From assembly GCA_017555585.1 (NCBI GenBank), contig JAFZGA010000002.1, positions 83,159-147,158 on the forward strand: a stretch of DNA of 64,000 nucleotides, read 5' to 3'. The notes under the pieces were generated by a model. That model saw only the letters and a list, made by a program, of their open reading frames with translations. It searched no databases and was not told the origin of the DNA. Shown piece by piece: positions 28,190-36,850 of the stretch (positions are counted from its first letter, which is position 1; the number at the start of each line of letters is the position of its first letter). This stretch comes from Bacteroidaceae bacterium (lineage in GTDB: Bacteria; Bacteroidota; Bacteroidia; Bacteroidales; Bacteroidaceae). Both the position numbers and the translations under genes were made by a program.

Positions 28190-28205
28190 AGCAAATTGCG
28201 TACCA
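28190..28205 (-). promoter_or_regulatory. Sigma54 (-24/-12) promoter of the efflux operon
   Basis: Read on the minus strand the site is TGGTACGCAATTTGCT. It matches TGGCACG-N4-TTGC[A/T] at every fixed position except one (T for C), with GG and GC at the required spacing. Transcription would start near 28178, about 38 bp before the TolC-like start. The divergent gene encodes a sigma54 activator. Confidence 0.8.
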
Positions 28206-28262
28206 AAGCACTTACTCTATTAGCACACAACAACTTATCAAAATTCAACAAAACACAACAGC

Positions 28263-28276
28263 GTGCATTAACGCAC
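28263..28276. promoter_or_regulatory. Putative enhancer site for the NtrC-type activator
   Basis: GTGCATTAACGCAC is a dyad with one mismatched pair. A weaker related half-palindrome (GTGCGATATCGAACAC) lies at about 28284-28299. Both are 60-95 bp upstream of the sigma54 promoter, the usual enhancer distance. Confidence 0.5.
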
Positions 28277-28328
28277 AAAAAACGTGCGATATCGAACACT
28301 TTTCAATACATTTTTTTAAAAATCAATT

Positions 28329-28336
28329 CTTATCTT
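28329..28336 (+). promoter_or_regulatory. -7 element of the regulator promoter
   Basis: TATCTTTG fits the Bacteroidota TAnnTTTG -7 consensus exactly, 27 bp before the regulator start. The -33 region is only a T-run, so the promoter may be weak. Confidence 0.45.
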
Positions 28337-28363
28337 TGCGGCACGCAGTAAGCCATAACCGAC

Positions 28364-29737
28364 ATGTATAAAGGAAAGGTACTTATCATAGATGACAATG
28401 AGGACGTGTTGTTCTCGCTGAACCTGTTGCTTAAGCCACACACCCAGGCAATAAGGGTGGCGACAGACCCGCAACGCATCGGGCACTTCATGAAGGTGTT
28501 CGAGCCCGACGTGATATTGCTTGACATGAACTTCACACGCGACGCCGTGAGCGGCCAGGAGGGTTTCAGGTATCTTGAGCAGATTCTGGAGATAGACAAG
28601 GACGCTGTGGTCATCTTCATGACGGCGTACTCCGATACGGAGAAGGCCATCAGGGCGATCAAGGCAGGAGCCACAGACTTCATCCCCAAACCGTGGGACA
28701 ATGACAAGTTGCTGGCAACCCTGAAATCGGGAATGGAGCTGAGGATGTCGCGCTTTGAGGTCACGAGCCTGAAGGAGAAGATTGTTGCGCTTGGCGGATA
28801 CGGCAGTGCCGAAGGCCCGATACTTATTGGCGAGTCGCCGGCAATGCAGAGGATAAAGGCAAACATAGGGCGCTTTGCGATGACCGATGCCAACATACTG
28901 GTACTTGGAGAGAACGGCACAGGAAAGGACGTGGTGGCACGCCTCATTCACCAGATGTCGCAACGTAACGAGAACCCGTTCGTGGCGATTGACCTGGGCA
29001 CAGTGCCCGAAGCGTTGTTCGAGAGCGAACTTTTCGGTTACGAGAAAGGGGCGTTCACTGGGGCAGGCTCGGCCAAGGCCGGAAGAATGGAGGTGGCATC
29101 GGGCGGCACGCTCTTCCTTGACGAGATAGGTAACCTGTCACCGCAGGCACAGAGCAAGCTGCTAACAGCTATAGAGAAGCGCGAGATAACGCGTGTAGGC
29201 GGTACAAAGGAGCGCAATATCGATGTAAGGATTATATCGGCCACGAATGCCGACCTGCAGTCAATGGTAAGTGAGGGCACTTTCAGGCAGGACCTGCTCT
29301 ACAGGGTAAACACCATTGAGATAGAGATTCCGCCACTGCGTGACAGGGGTGAGGACGTGATACTGCTTGCCGAGTATTTCCTTGAGAAATTCGCCGGCAA
29401 GTACAATAAGAAGATAAAGGGATTCAGCAGGGACTCGAGGATTATGCTTGAGAAATACCACTGGCCAGGCAACGTCAGGGAACTGCAGCACGCCATTGAG
29501 AGAGCCGTGATAATGGAGGACACGTCATTGATAAGGCCGTACAGCCTGATGATTCCGCAGAAGGAGCAGCAACAGAAGGCGTCCGTGCACACTGGCGAGC
29601 TGACAATGAACCTTGAGGAGCTTGAGCGTGATGCCATAGAAAGGGCAATGAAACGCGCCAACGGCAACATAAGCCGTGCGGCTGAGCTATTGGGAATAAC
29701 AAGATACGCGCTGTACCGCAAATTAGGCAAACAATAA
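28364..29737 (+). CDS. NtrC-type sigma54-dependent response regulator
   Basis: 457 aa. A receiver domain (1-120) has Asp10/Asp11 and phospho-acceptor Asp54 in VILLDMNF. The AAA+ domain (about 150-380) has Walker A GENGTGKD, the sigma54-contacting GAFTGA loop intact, and Walker B GTLFLDEIG. A Fis-type helix-turn-helix closes the protein (NGNISRAAELLGITRYALYRKLGK). It should activate the sigma54 promoter of the divergent efflux operon when phosphorylated by the kinase encoded 14 bp downstream. Confidence 0.92.
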   Translation: MYKGKVLIIDDNEDVLFSLNLLLKPHTQAIRVATDPQRIGHFMKVFEPDVILLDMNFTRDAVSGQEGFRYLEQILEIDKDAVVIFMTAYSDTEKAIRAIKAGATDFIPKPWDNDKLLATLKSGMELRMSRFEVTSLKEKIVALGGYGSAEGPILIGESPAMQRIKANIGRFAMTDANILVLGENGTGKDVVARLIHQMSQRNENPFVAIDLGTVPEALFESELFGYEKGAFTGAGSAKAGRMEVASGGTLFLDEIGNLSPQAQSKLLTAIEKREITRVGGTKERNIDVRIISATNADLQSMVSEGTFRQDLLYRVNTIEIEIPPLRDRGEDVILLAEYFLEKFAGKYNKKIKGFSRDSRIMLEKYHWPGNVRELQHAIERAVIMEDTSLIRPYSLMIPQKEQQQKASVHTGELTMNLEELERDAIERAMKRANGNISRAAELLGITRYALYRKLGKQ

Positions 29738-29751
29738 AAGCAGACGGTTTC

Positions 29752-30981
29752 ATGAAAAAGGAGTTCATCATAAACATAATACTCATAGCCACAAGCATTA
29801 CTGTCGCCGCCATTGCCTACATGCATTCTTTGTGGATGTGCGGTACGGGAGCTTCAATTGCCTGTGTGGCTATTATATGCAGACAGATTATGCTGTACGC
29901 AAGGTTCGAGAAGATGCTCGAGAGCGAGAGAAAGCATCAGAGGCAGCTACAGAAGAGATTGACAGGAAGCGAGATGGAGCTGCACTTCTACAAGCAACTG
30001 ATTGACAAGGTCGATGCAGCTGTCATTGTGGCTACGGACAACGGCCTTGCCGAGTGGCGCAACCGCACAGCAGACAAGCTTATAGGCAACGGGGAGTCAA
30101 TGCCCAAGGAGATTACCGATGCAGTAAGGGAGAACAGATACGAGCTTACGATAGACGGTACGGAGTACACCCTGAGCAGCACGCGCATAACAAGCGGAGG
30201 CTCGTACCGCAATATTGTAGTGCTGAAGGATATACACAACTCCATCGAAAAGAGCAAGATCGAGTCCTGGCACAAGTTGGTAAGAGTACTTACCCACGAA
30301 ATCATGAACTCAATGACACCTATTATCTCGCTGTCGGCTACCCTGTGCGACAACATAAGGAACAGCACCGTGCTTGACGGAAACGAGGAACTGGAGAGCG
30401 TACGCCAGGGAGTTGAGATAATCAACAGGCGCAGCACCAGCCTTCTATCGTTTGTAGAGAACTACAGGAAACTCACACGCCTGGCAGCCCCACAAAAGAG
30501 TTGTTTTACAATAAAGGAGTTTGTGGACGAATTGCAGAGGCTTTATACCGAGCCATTCATCAAGTTCCGGATAGAGGGATGCGACAACGCTACCATCAAT
30601 GCCGACAGGACACAGTTGGAACAGGTGGTCATCAACCTTATAAAGAATGCGCTTGAGGCGTGCGCGGAAAAAGCAATATGCATTGATGAGAGCAGTGAAG
30701 GATACGCACAAGAGGTCATCCTCACGTTCGGGATGGACACCGAGGAAGGAAACCAGAAGGCCATCATTGAGGTAAAGGACAACGGAATAGGAATCATAGC
30801 TCCTGCGCAGGAACAGATTTTCGTACCGTTCTTCACGACAAAGAGAAACGGTAGCGGAATAGGACTGTCACTCAGCAAACAGATTATCGTGAACCACGGA
30901 GGAATGATTGACGTGGTATCAAGCGAGGGAGAGGGATGTTGCGTAATCATCTCGTTGCCGAGGATGATTCCCTTGAACTAA
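29752..30981 (+). CDS. NtrB-like sensor histidine kinase
   Basis: 409 aa with two N-terminal membrane helices (about 5-22 and 27-47) and almost no periplasmic loop, then a coiled linker, a PAS-like domain (about 80-165), the H-box HEIMNSMTPI with His182, and an ATPase domain with N-box INLIKNALEAC, G1 DNGIGI, F-box FFTTKRNGSGIGLSLS and G2. The small loop suggests sensing within or beside the membrane, as expected for detection of envelope stress or membrane-active compounds. The stop falls in DNA next to a recombinase gene. Confidence 0.9.
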   Translation: MKKEFIINIILIATSITVAAIAYMHSLWMCGTGASIACVAIICRQIMLYARFEKMLESERKHQRQLQKRLTGSEMELHFYKQLIDKVDAAVIVATDNGLAEWRNRTADKLIGNGESMPKEITDAVRENRYELTIDGTEYTLSSTRITSGGSYRNIVVLKDIHNSIEKSKIESWHKLVRVLTHEIMNSMTPIISLSATLCDNIRNSTVLDGNEELESVRQGVEIINRRSTSLLSFVENYRKLTRLAAPQKSCFTIKEFVDELQRLYTEPFIKFRIEGCDNATINADRTQLEQVVINLIKNALEACAEKAICIDESSEGYAQEVILTFGMDTEEGNQKAIIEVKDNGIGIIAPAQEQIFVPFFTTKRNGSGIGLSLSKQIIVNHGGMIDVVSSEGEGCCVIISLPRMIPLN

Positions 30982-31096
30982 AGACACTCACCAACGAAGG
31001 CGTGGTACATATTGTTGATATCAAACGCAAACGCAAATTCCCGTTGTTGCATTTTATAGGAAGGATAAAAGGGTAAAACAAGCAATAAAGAAAAAT

Positions 31097-31131
31097 ATCC
31101 CCAAGGCCACCGCCTATAGGTACTCTTGGGA
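31097..31131. terminator. Terminator-like hairpin
   Basis: CCCCAAG (about 31098) pairs with CTTGGG (about 31124), with a weak inner stem. It sits between the convergent kinase and recombinase genes. Confidence 0.45.
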
Positions 31132-31142
31132 AATTGTTGTGT

Positions 31143-31778
31143 TTAGTCACAAAACTCTTTCTTCAATCTCATAACAGTAAAAATTCCAACGCCTTCAATC
31201 TTGGCGATATTCCTCACCGGATATCCTCTCTTCAGTAGCTTGATAACTCCGGCATACTGCTCCGCTTTCTCTTCTTTCGATTTGCGGTAGCCGGTCTTTC
31301 TACCAAGTTTGCCGCCACCTCGTTTATAGAGTTCACGGCCACTGTCAAGACGAAATTTTATATTCTCTCGTTCCATCTGGGCTACAGTGCCAAGAATAGC
31401 TATAAAGATTGTAAGGAAAGGATGCTCTTTACCTGAATCGTCAAATATGCTAAGGTTCTCTTTCTGAAAATAGACATTCAGTTTGTGTTCCTTACATAGC
31501 ATAACGTTTTTGAGTACCTCGTCTACATCTCTACCAAGACGAGAGAGTTCTGACAAGAGTAGGATTTTTACATTATTGAAAATGCAGTATTCCAAGCATT
31601 CAGTGAGAATTGGTCTTTCTGCATTTTTCTTTGCTCCTGATATTTTCTCTTCGTATATCTTTACGATTGTGTGGTTTTTCTGTTTGGCGAGAATTTTCAA
31701 GTCCTCAATTTGGCGTTCATTACTCTGCCGTTCTCCTAAACTTGAAACTCTCGAATAGATTACTGCTGTTTTGTTCAT
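31143..31778 (-). CDS. Serine recombinase (resolvase/invertase family)
   Basis: 211 aa. The N-terminal catalytic domain has the nucleophile Ser12 in YSRVSS, with Arg residues in LSELSRLGRD and the MERENIKFRL helix, all as in small serine recombinases. The C-terminal DNA-binding part ends in a helix-turn-helix (YPVRNIAKIEGVGIFTVMRLKKE). Length is that of a resolvase or invertase, not of a large integrase. A pair of inverted repeats just upstream (31812-31875) may be its site. Confidence 0.85.
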   Translation of the reverse strand: MNKTAVIYSRVSSLGERQSNERQIEDLKILAKQKNHTIVKIYEEKISGAKKNAERPILTECLEYCIFNNVKILLLSELSRLGRDVDEVLKNVMLCKEHKLNVYFQKENLSIFDDSGKEHPFLTIFIAILGTVAQMERENIKFRLDSGRELYKRGGGKLGRKTGYRKSKEEKAEQYAGVIKLLKRGYPVRNIAKIEGVGIFTVMRLKKEFCD

Positions 31779-31811
31779 ATAAATCTTTGATTAAAATGGT
31801 TACTGAAATAT

Positions 31812-31875
31812 TGTGTTCAGTAGCGTTATTTGCTATTATTTGAACACAAAAACTGTTGAACATAAGATATAACAG
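31812..31875. promoter_or_regulatory. Possible recombination site (res-like)
   Basis: TGTGTTCA (31812-31819) and TGAACACA (31841-31848) are perfect inverted arms with an inner GTAGC/GCTAT pair, followed by a second imperfect dyad, CTGTT...AACAG (31853-31875). Dyads in tandem upstream of a resolvase gene are the usual res arrangement. The dyad could also be the gene's operator. Confidence 0.45.
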
Positions 31876-31995
31876 TATGGGAAATGTGAAAAAATTCAGA
31901 AAACAATGGCGGATTATGTGAAAACAAGACCTATTTTAGTGTGTAATTATGTGAAACTTGTTATATTTGCATATCATTATTAATACTTTAGCTGT

Positions 31996-33336
31996 ATGGA
32001 GAAGTTGCTTAAAAGAAAGATAGATGCTTATTTGGTTGATTGGAAGAATAATCCAGATAGAAAACCTCTCATCATAAAGGGTGCACGCCAAATTGGAAAG
32101 ACGCACTCCATAGAATGGTTCGCCAATAAAAATTACGCAAATGTGATACAAATCAACTTTGTGGAACAAAAGAAATACAAAGCGATATTTGATGACGGAT
32201 TTGAGGTTGATATGATTCTCAAAAACATCTCGCTACTGAACCCTAAATTCAAATTTGTACCTGGTGAAACAATATTCTTCTTTGATGAATTGCAGGCTTG
32301 TCCTAATTGTGCAACGTCATTGAAATTCTTTAAACTTGATGGCAGATTCGATGTTATCTGTTCCGGTTCTTTGATGGGTATCAACTATAAAGAGATTGAA
32401 TCCAATAGCGTGGGCTATAAGGAAGACTACGAAATGCATTCAATGGATTTTGAGGAGTTCCTTTGGGCAAAGGGATACAATGAGGATTTTATTGAGGACC
32501 TTTATAAGCATATGCTGGAAGTAAAGCCTCTTGGACAATTGCAGATGGATATTCTTATGGAATTGTTCCGTGACTATGTAACTATAGGTGGTATGCCCGA
32601 GGTTGTAAACACATACATCAAAAACAAAAACTTTAGCGGCACATTGGCTATTCAAAAGCAGTTGCTAAAAGACTACGAAGAGGACATTACAAAATATGTA
32701 GAAGGATTGGATAAAGCAAAAGTAAAGGCTGTATACAACCATATATCAACATTTCTGGCTAAGGAAAACAAGCGTTTCCAAATTACAAAGATTGGCAAGA
32801 ATGCACGCAACAGAGATTACATCGGTTGTGTAGAATGGCTTTCCGATGCCGGTGTAATCAACATATGCTATTGTATGAACCAGCCCGAGCTTCCTCTTAA
32901 AGGGAACTACGACCCCAAACTATATAAAATATATTTCAAAGACACAGGACTTTTGATTGCCTCACTTGACGAGGAAGCTCAAGAAGATTTGAGAGCCAAT
33001 AAGAATTTGGGCACATATAAGGGGGCTATTTATGAGAATATAGTAGGAGATATGCTTGTAAAACAGGGATATAACCTCTACTATTATAGCAATGACAGAC
33101 CTTCAATAGAGATGGACTTTTTTGTAAGAGATGCCGACTCGCTTATACCAATAGAAGTAAAAGCCAACGATGGAGCAACGGCATCACTGAACAACCTATT
33201 GAGAGAAGATAAATATCCCGATGTAAAATACGGTATCAAGTTGGGATATAAGAATATCGGTTTCAATGGCAAATTCTATACATTCCCATACTTCCTTACT
33301 TTCCTGTTAAAGAGGTTTGTAGGAGGAAGGGAATAA
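31996..33336 (+). CDS. AAA_14/DUF4143 ATP-binding protein
   Basis: 446 aa. Walker A GARQIGKTH (about residues 35-43), Walker B IFFFDELQ (about 93-100), sensor-like ICSGSLMG near residue 115. A C-terminal DUF4143 domain (about 200-420) has a nuclease-like end, SNDRPSIEMDFFVRDADSLIPIEVKAN, with E-x-D and E-V-K residues of the PD-(D/E)XK type. Such proteins are abundant, fast-shuffling in Bacteroidota and archaea, and of uncertain function. A candidate -7 element TATATTTG lies at 31962-31969. Confidence 0.82.
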   Translation: MEKLLKRKIDAYLVDWKNNPDRKPLIIKGARQIGKTHSIEWFANKNYANVIQINFVEQKKYKAIFDDGFEVDMILKNISLLNPKFKFVPGETIFFFDELQACPNCATSLKFFKLDGRFDVICSGSLMGINYKEIESNSVGYKEDYEMHSMDFEEFLWAKGYNEDFIEDLYKHMLEVKPLGQLQMDILMELFRDYVTIGGMPEVVNTYIKNKNFSGTLAIQKQLLKDYEEDITKYVEGLDKAKVKAVYNHISTFLAKENKRFQITKIGKNARNRDYIGCVEWLSDAGVINICYCMNQPELPLKGNYDPKLYKIYFKDTGLLIASLDEEAQEDLRANKNLGTYKGAIYENIVGDMLVKQGYNLYYYSNDRPSIEMDFFVRDADSLIPIEVKANDGATASLNNLLREDKYPDVKYGIKLGYKNIGFNGKFYTFPYFLTFLLKRFVGGRE

Positions 33337-33426
33337 TTTGACATAACTTGATACAATTATTATTCGCACATAACTCATTACACGAACAAATAAAATGTTT
33401 TAAAACTTTAGCATTCATAATTTATT

Positions 33427-34929
33427 ATGTTTTTTTTTTCAAAACAAAGAGTCAAAAAGGACATTACGACTAAAGATTTTTATTTTGGGTTTCCTGAAGC
33501 TGAGGGAGAGAATATAGAAGGACAATCTTTGACAGATTATTTTGAAGATTTTTTAGATGTAATGAACGAACTCAGCAAAGGTCGTTTTATATTTATAGGT
33601 AGAAAAGGAGTAGGCAAATCTGCTATAGCAAAATATATAAAAGACATATCAGATATTACAGATAACGCACATGCAGCACTACTAAGGATTAGTGATTTTG
33701 ATACAGAAAATGTATTGCAAAAAAACAATATTGAAAGTAATAGTGCTTTAATGTTTGAATGGCTGATACTTATCAATATAGTTAAACTTATAGTCAAAAG
33801 CCAAGCGGGTAAATACACGCTAGAATTTCAGAAGCTCGAGAAATTTTTAGAGCGAAATACTGGTAGTGTTGAGATTGATAAATTTGAAACAAACGAAGTC
33901 TTTATTAAAACAGGGGGAGAAATCAACTTTGAAGTTTTGACTCATGCATTTGGTGGCATTTTTAAAAAACACTTTGATAGCAAAACTAAGAAAGCACCAT
34001 ATTACCGATTGATTACCCCACTAAAAGAAATCGTAAAGAAAATATTATCTTTTGATGTAATAAAAGAACATGAGTTTTGCTTGTTGTTTGATGATTTAGA
34101 TATTAATTACTCTATAGACAACAAGGAATGCAATGATAACATTATAGAACTTTTAAGAATTGCTAGAAACTACAATAACGAAGTTTTTAATGTTGGAAAT
34201 GCGAAGATTTTAGTATTTATAAGAAAAGACATTAACGACGTAATAGTATCAAGATATAACGATTCTGCAAAATTAATTAATAGCTATGGAATTGACATTA
34301 ATTGGTATTGTAATGATTTTAATGAGAATCGTGTTCCGTTAAAGAAAATGGCAAATAAAAGAATTGAACTTAATTTCAACAAATTTGCTATTTCATATAA
34401 TAAAAACGATGCCTGGTCTAGTTTAATCCAAACAAACTGGAATGAATATAAGAAATCTTCTTTCAAATATGTTTTGGATTTCACTTTTTATAGGCCTAGA
34501 GATATCATTACATTCTTAGACACTATAAGTAAAGATGACTACAGCTATCCAATAGATCATTTTACATTAAAAAAAATACTAAAAAAATATATTCAAATAA
34601 CTACTACTGAAATAAAAAGCGAATTAAGTTTATATTTTTCAGAAGAAGAAAAAGAACTTTTGTTTTCTCAAGTTTTCTCATTTATAGCAAATAATAATAG
34701 TAATATAAAACTGGAAGACATTAAAGATCTTATATCATCGTTCGGATTTGACATTGCAAGCGAAAAAGTTGTAGATATATTATTGGCATATAATTTATTA
34801 ATCTACAAGCAAGAAAATGGAAATCTAATAATAAATTATAGAGAGGATGATTTGGGTTCATACAATAAAGAAAAATTATACATTTGCTTGCATAAATGCC
34901 TATACCATTATTATAGACCAATTGTATAA
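33427..34929 (+). CDS. P-loop ATPase, Sll1717-like
   Basis: 500 aa, markedly AT-rich. The start DFYFGFPEAEGENIEGQSLTDYFED, followed by Walker A GRKGVGKSA (about residues 58-66) and Walker B LLFDDLDI near residue 220, matches the Sll1717-type P-loop ATPases, a group related to STAND-like conflict ATPases. The C-terminal half is helical with no recognised effector domain. It follows the AAA_14 gene in the same direction but is spaced by 90 bp. A phage-defence role is plausible from family and island setting, not shown. Confidence 0.6.
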   Translation: MFFFSKQRVKKDITTKDFYFGFPEAEGENIEGQSLTDYFEDFLDVMNELSKGRFIFIGRKGVGKSAIAKYIKDISDITDNAHAALLRISDFDTENVLQKNNIESNSALMFEWLILINIVKLIVKSQAGKYTLEFQKLEKFLERNTGSVEIDKFETNEVFIKTGGEINFEVLTHAFGGIFKKHFDSKTKKAPYYRLITPLKEIVKKILSFDVIKEHEFCLLFDDLDINYSIDNKECNDNIIELLRIARNYNNEVFNVGNAKILVFIRKDINDVIVSRYNDSAKLINSYGIDINWYCNDFNENRVPLKKMANKRIELNFNKFAISYNKNDAWSSLIQTNWNEYKKSSFKYVLDFTFYRPRDIITFLDTISKDDYSYPIDHFTLKKILKKYIQITTTEIKSELSLYFSEEEKELLFSQVFSFIANNNSNIKLEDIKDLISSFGFDIASEKVVDILLAYNLLIYKQENGNLIINYREDDLGSYNKEKLYICLHKCLYHYYRPIV

Positions 34930-35006
34930 CATACATAAATAAAACAATAGAGCAAACTTCTAAACATCACATCTGCAGTGAACACGTTACGAAAGGTAAA
35001 GGAACT

Positions 35007-35239
35007 ATGTTTGGATACTGAAAAATAAGCAAACGGCAAATATATTTTTCATATAGAATTTGTATTTTCAATTCGGTTATTTTTCACTTCAAAGGGTTTC
35101 GATTGCCTTACGACGTACCCACTGTACGAGTACTTACATATTTATCGACCGGTTTTTCTGCAAACCCGGCTTCATACGGGTAAGACGGTCAGTTACTTAG
35201 GGTCGGTCAGAATGCATCCGACCCGTTGTAACGACCCAA
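35007..35239 (+). repeat. 233-bp junction repeat, copy A
   Basis: From ATGTTTGGATACTG to the base before the gene-end copy at 35240. It is closely similar over about its first 100 bases, and patchily after, to 39780-40012, which is also 233 bp and also ends exactly at a gene-end copy. GAAAAATAAGC near the start and GGTTATTTTTC about 60 bp later form a dyad. No frame of useful length is present. Confidence 0.75.
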
Positions 35240-35404
35240 ATGACCGATACAATGGGCCGTATGCACTCAGACGCTCAGTTTGCAGGTTCTTCTTCAGTAC
35301 CGGCACACGTTGAGATGATGGGCTTCCTCGGTATCGGTAACAACCCAATGGTTGGTGCTACTGTTGCTATCGCAGTTGATATCGCAGGTGCACTTTCTAA
35401 GTAA
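35240..35404 (+). pseudogene. Displaced GGGtGRT gene end, copy 3
   Basis: A 54-codon remnant nearly identical to copy 2, including the following 50 bp and the terminator (35430-35460). One difference is ATGACCGAT for ATGACAGAT. It codes for the same peptide. Confidence 0.9.
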
Positions 35405-35586
35405 TTAGCTAATAACTAATTCTTTATACAGAGACATCCTTTCGGGGATGTCTCTTTTTTTGTTGAGTGTTGTGGTGGGTATTAGGAGTTGATTAAAACT
35501 CATTTAAGACACTTTAGGTCTCCATAAGGCAATTTAACTTAGTGGTCTTAAATGAGCCCACATAAGCCTATATGATACCATATCGT

Positions 35587-35630
35587 GCGACCTTTTGCGA
35601 CCAAAAAGCGACCACCTTTCGGGTGGTCGC
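35587..35630. promoter_or_regulatory. Candidate integrase arm-type sites, island 3 left end
   Basis: GCGACC at 35587, 35597 and 35608, then inverted GGTCGC at 35625-35630: again three direct and one inverted, as after copies 1 and 2 but with a third motif variant. The rest of 35461-35807 shows no gene. Confidence 0.5.
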
Positions 35631-35807
35631 AAATAGGCCGTCTAATCACATTCTACGGAATCTAACATAAGACGGTGCTCTATTTATTCACTTATTGGAA
35701 ATCGAGCTAAAGTAGACTGTGGCTTATGTATTTTGACGAAAATATGCCGAATATTTTACTTTTCAATAAAATTAGTATTCTATAAACTCAACCATTAATA
35801 TATAACA

Positions 35808-36113
35808 TTATGCCTTTACCTTTAACCATGATTTTAGGAAGATTTTCTCACTATGGTATTTGTTTTCCGTTTCACGAATCAACCATTCTCGTTCTTCATC
35901 TTTCATGGCTAGACTATATAAGACGGCTTTCACAAAACATACTACATATTCAAAAACCTCATCAATTGTTCTTTCGCTTATTTCAGAATTAATCCCTTGT
36001 AAAAACCATTTGAATTCATCAAATGCCGACTGTCTTATGATAACACTTGTTAAAGATTTAACAGCCTCAACATCATCGCTACGAGAAGTTTCAAAAATAT
36101 TTCTTCTATACAT
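35808..36113 (-). CDS. Small hypothetical protein (101 aa)
   Basis: Not recognised. Helical, charged, no membrane segment (MYRRNIFETSRSDDVEAV... to ...FLKSWLKVKA). It starts 14 bp past the stop of the gene at 36128, so the two are probably one unit. Confidence 0.45.
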   Translation of the reverse strand: MYRRNIFETSRSDDVEAVKSLTSVIIRQSAFDEFKWFLQGINSEISERTIDEVFEYVVCFVKAVLYSLAMKDEEREWLIRETENKYHSEKIFLKSWLKVKA

Positions 36114-36127
36114 AATATTATTGATTT

Positions 36128-36454
36128 TTAAATTCTACAATATGATAGAATTAGATCTGCACCAGTGATAATATCACCTCCTCCAAAAGTTATTTTTATG
36201 AAATCATGCTTAATGTTAAAAATATTAGGAATATTCTTTTGTAATAATTTATAAAACTTCATTAAGCAATCATTTAATGTTTCTTTGGTAAATCCCCAAT
36301 CATAATAAATATTTACTTTTTTTAGAGAATATGTAATTCTACCAGTTTTAACTTCCAATGGAATTTCGTTACCATGGTAACAAACTAAACATTCTTTTTG
36401 ATAATGCTTTTGAGCACCATCAATAATTTTAATATAAACAACGTCTTTTTTCAT
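36128..36454 (-). CDS. Small hypothetical protein (108 aa)
   Basis: Not recognised. Start chosen at MKKDVVYIKIIDG, since the 16 codons upstream look non-coding. Mixed strand/helix, with two cysteines in ECLVCYHG (about residues 22-29) and a C-terminal TFGGGDIITGADLIL segment. Partner of the 101-aa gene. The 390 bp upstream (36455-36850) contains no gene that I can support. Confidence 0.45.
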   Translation of the reverse strand: MKKDVVYIKIIDGAQKHYQKECLVCYHGNEIPLEVKTGRITYSLKKVNIYYDWGFTKETLNDCLMKFYKLLQKNIPNIFNIKHDFIKITFGGGDIITGADLILSYCRI

Positions 36455-36850
36455 GATTATAAAATTTATACAATAGCTATAAAACCATTGCAGATTAAAC
36501 AAAGGATTAGATTCTAATCCTGAATATTAAAATAATTGATTTAAGAGAGAATCGATAAGCCAATATTAAAACATCACTATTTTCTGTCTCTATATGGGGA
36601 ATACCCCCCCATTACAGTATTACAGTCAACTCTATTAGTATCAATAATAAGCCGGCATCAATAATTTATATACCAACAACAGGGTATTGTTTTTATAATA
36701 AGAAATCTGCTAACCTACAATAAGACAATCAGTAAGAAATATGCGAAGAACATCATTAGCAGAAGTATTAATGTACATATCAATATATTATCGATATTCT
36801 TCTTATGCGTTTTTCATCGACGAAACATTGCGAATATAATACAGCTACGA

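Noticed and set aside
36741-36840. Short plus-strand frame of about 32 codons
   Set aside because: No ribosome site, no family, and AT-rich intergenic context; chance is as likely.
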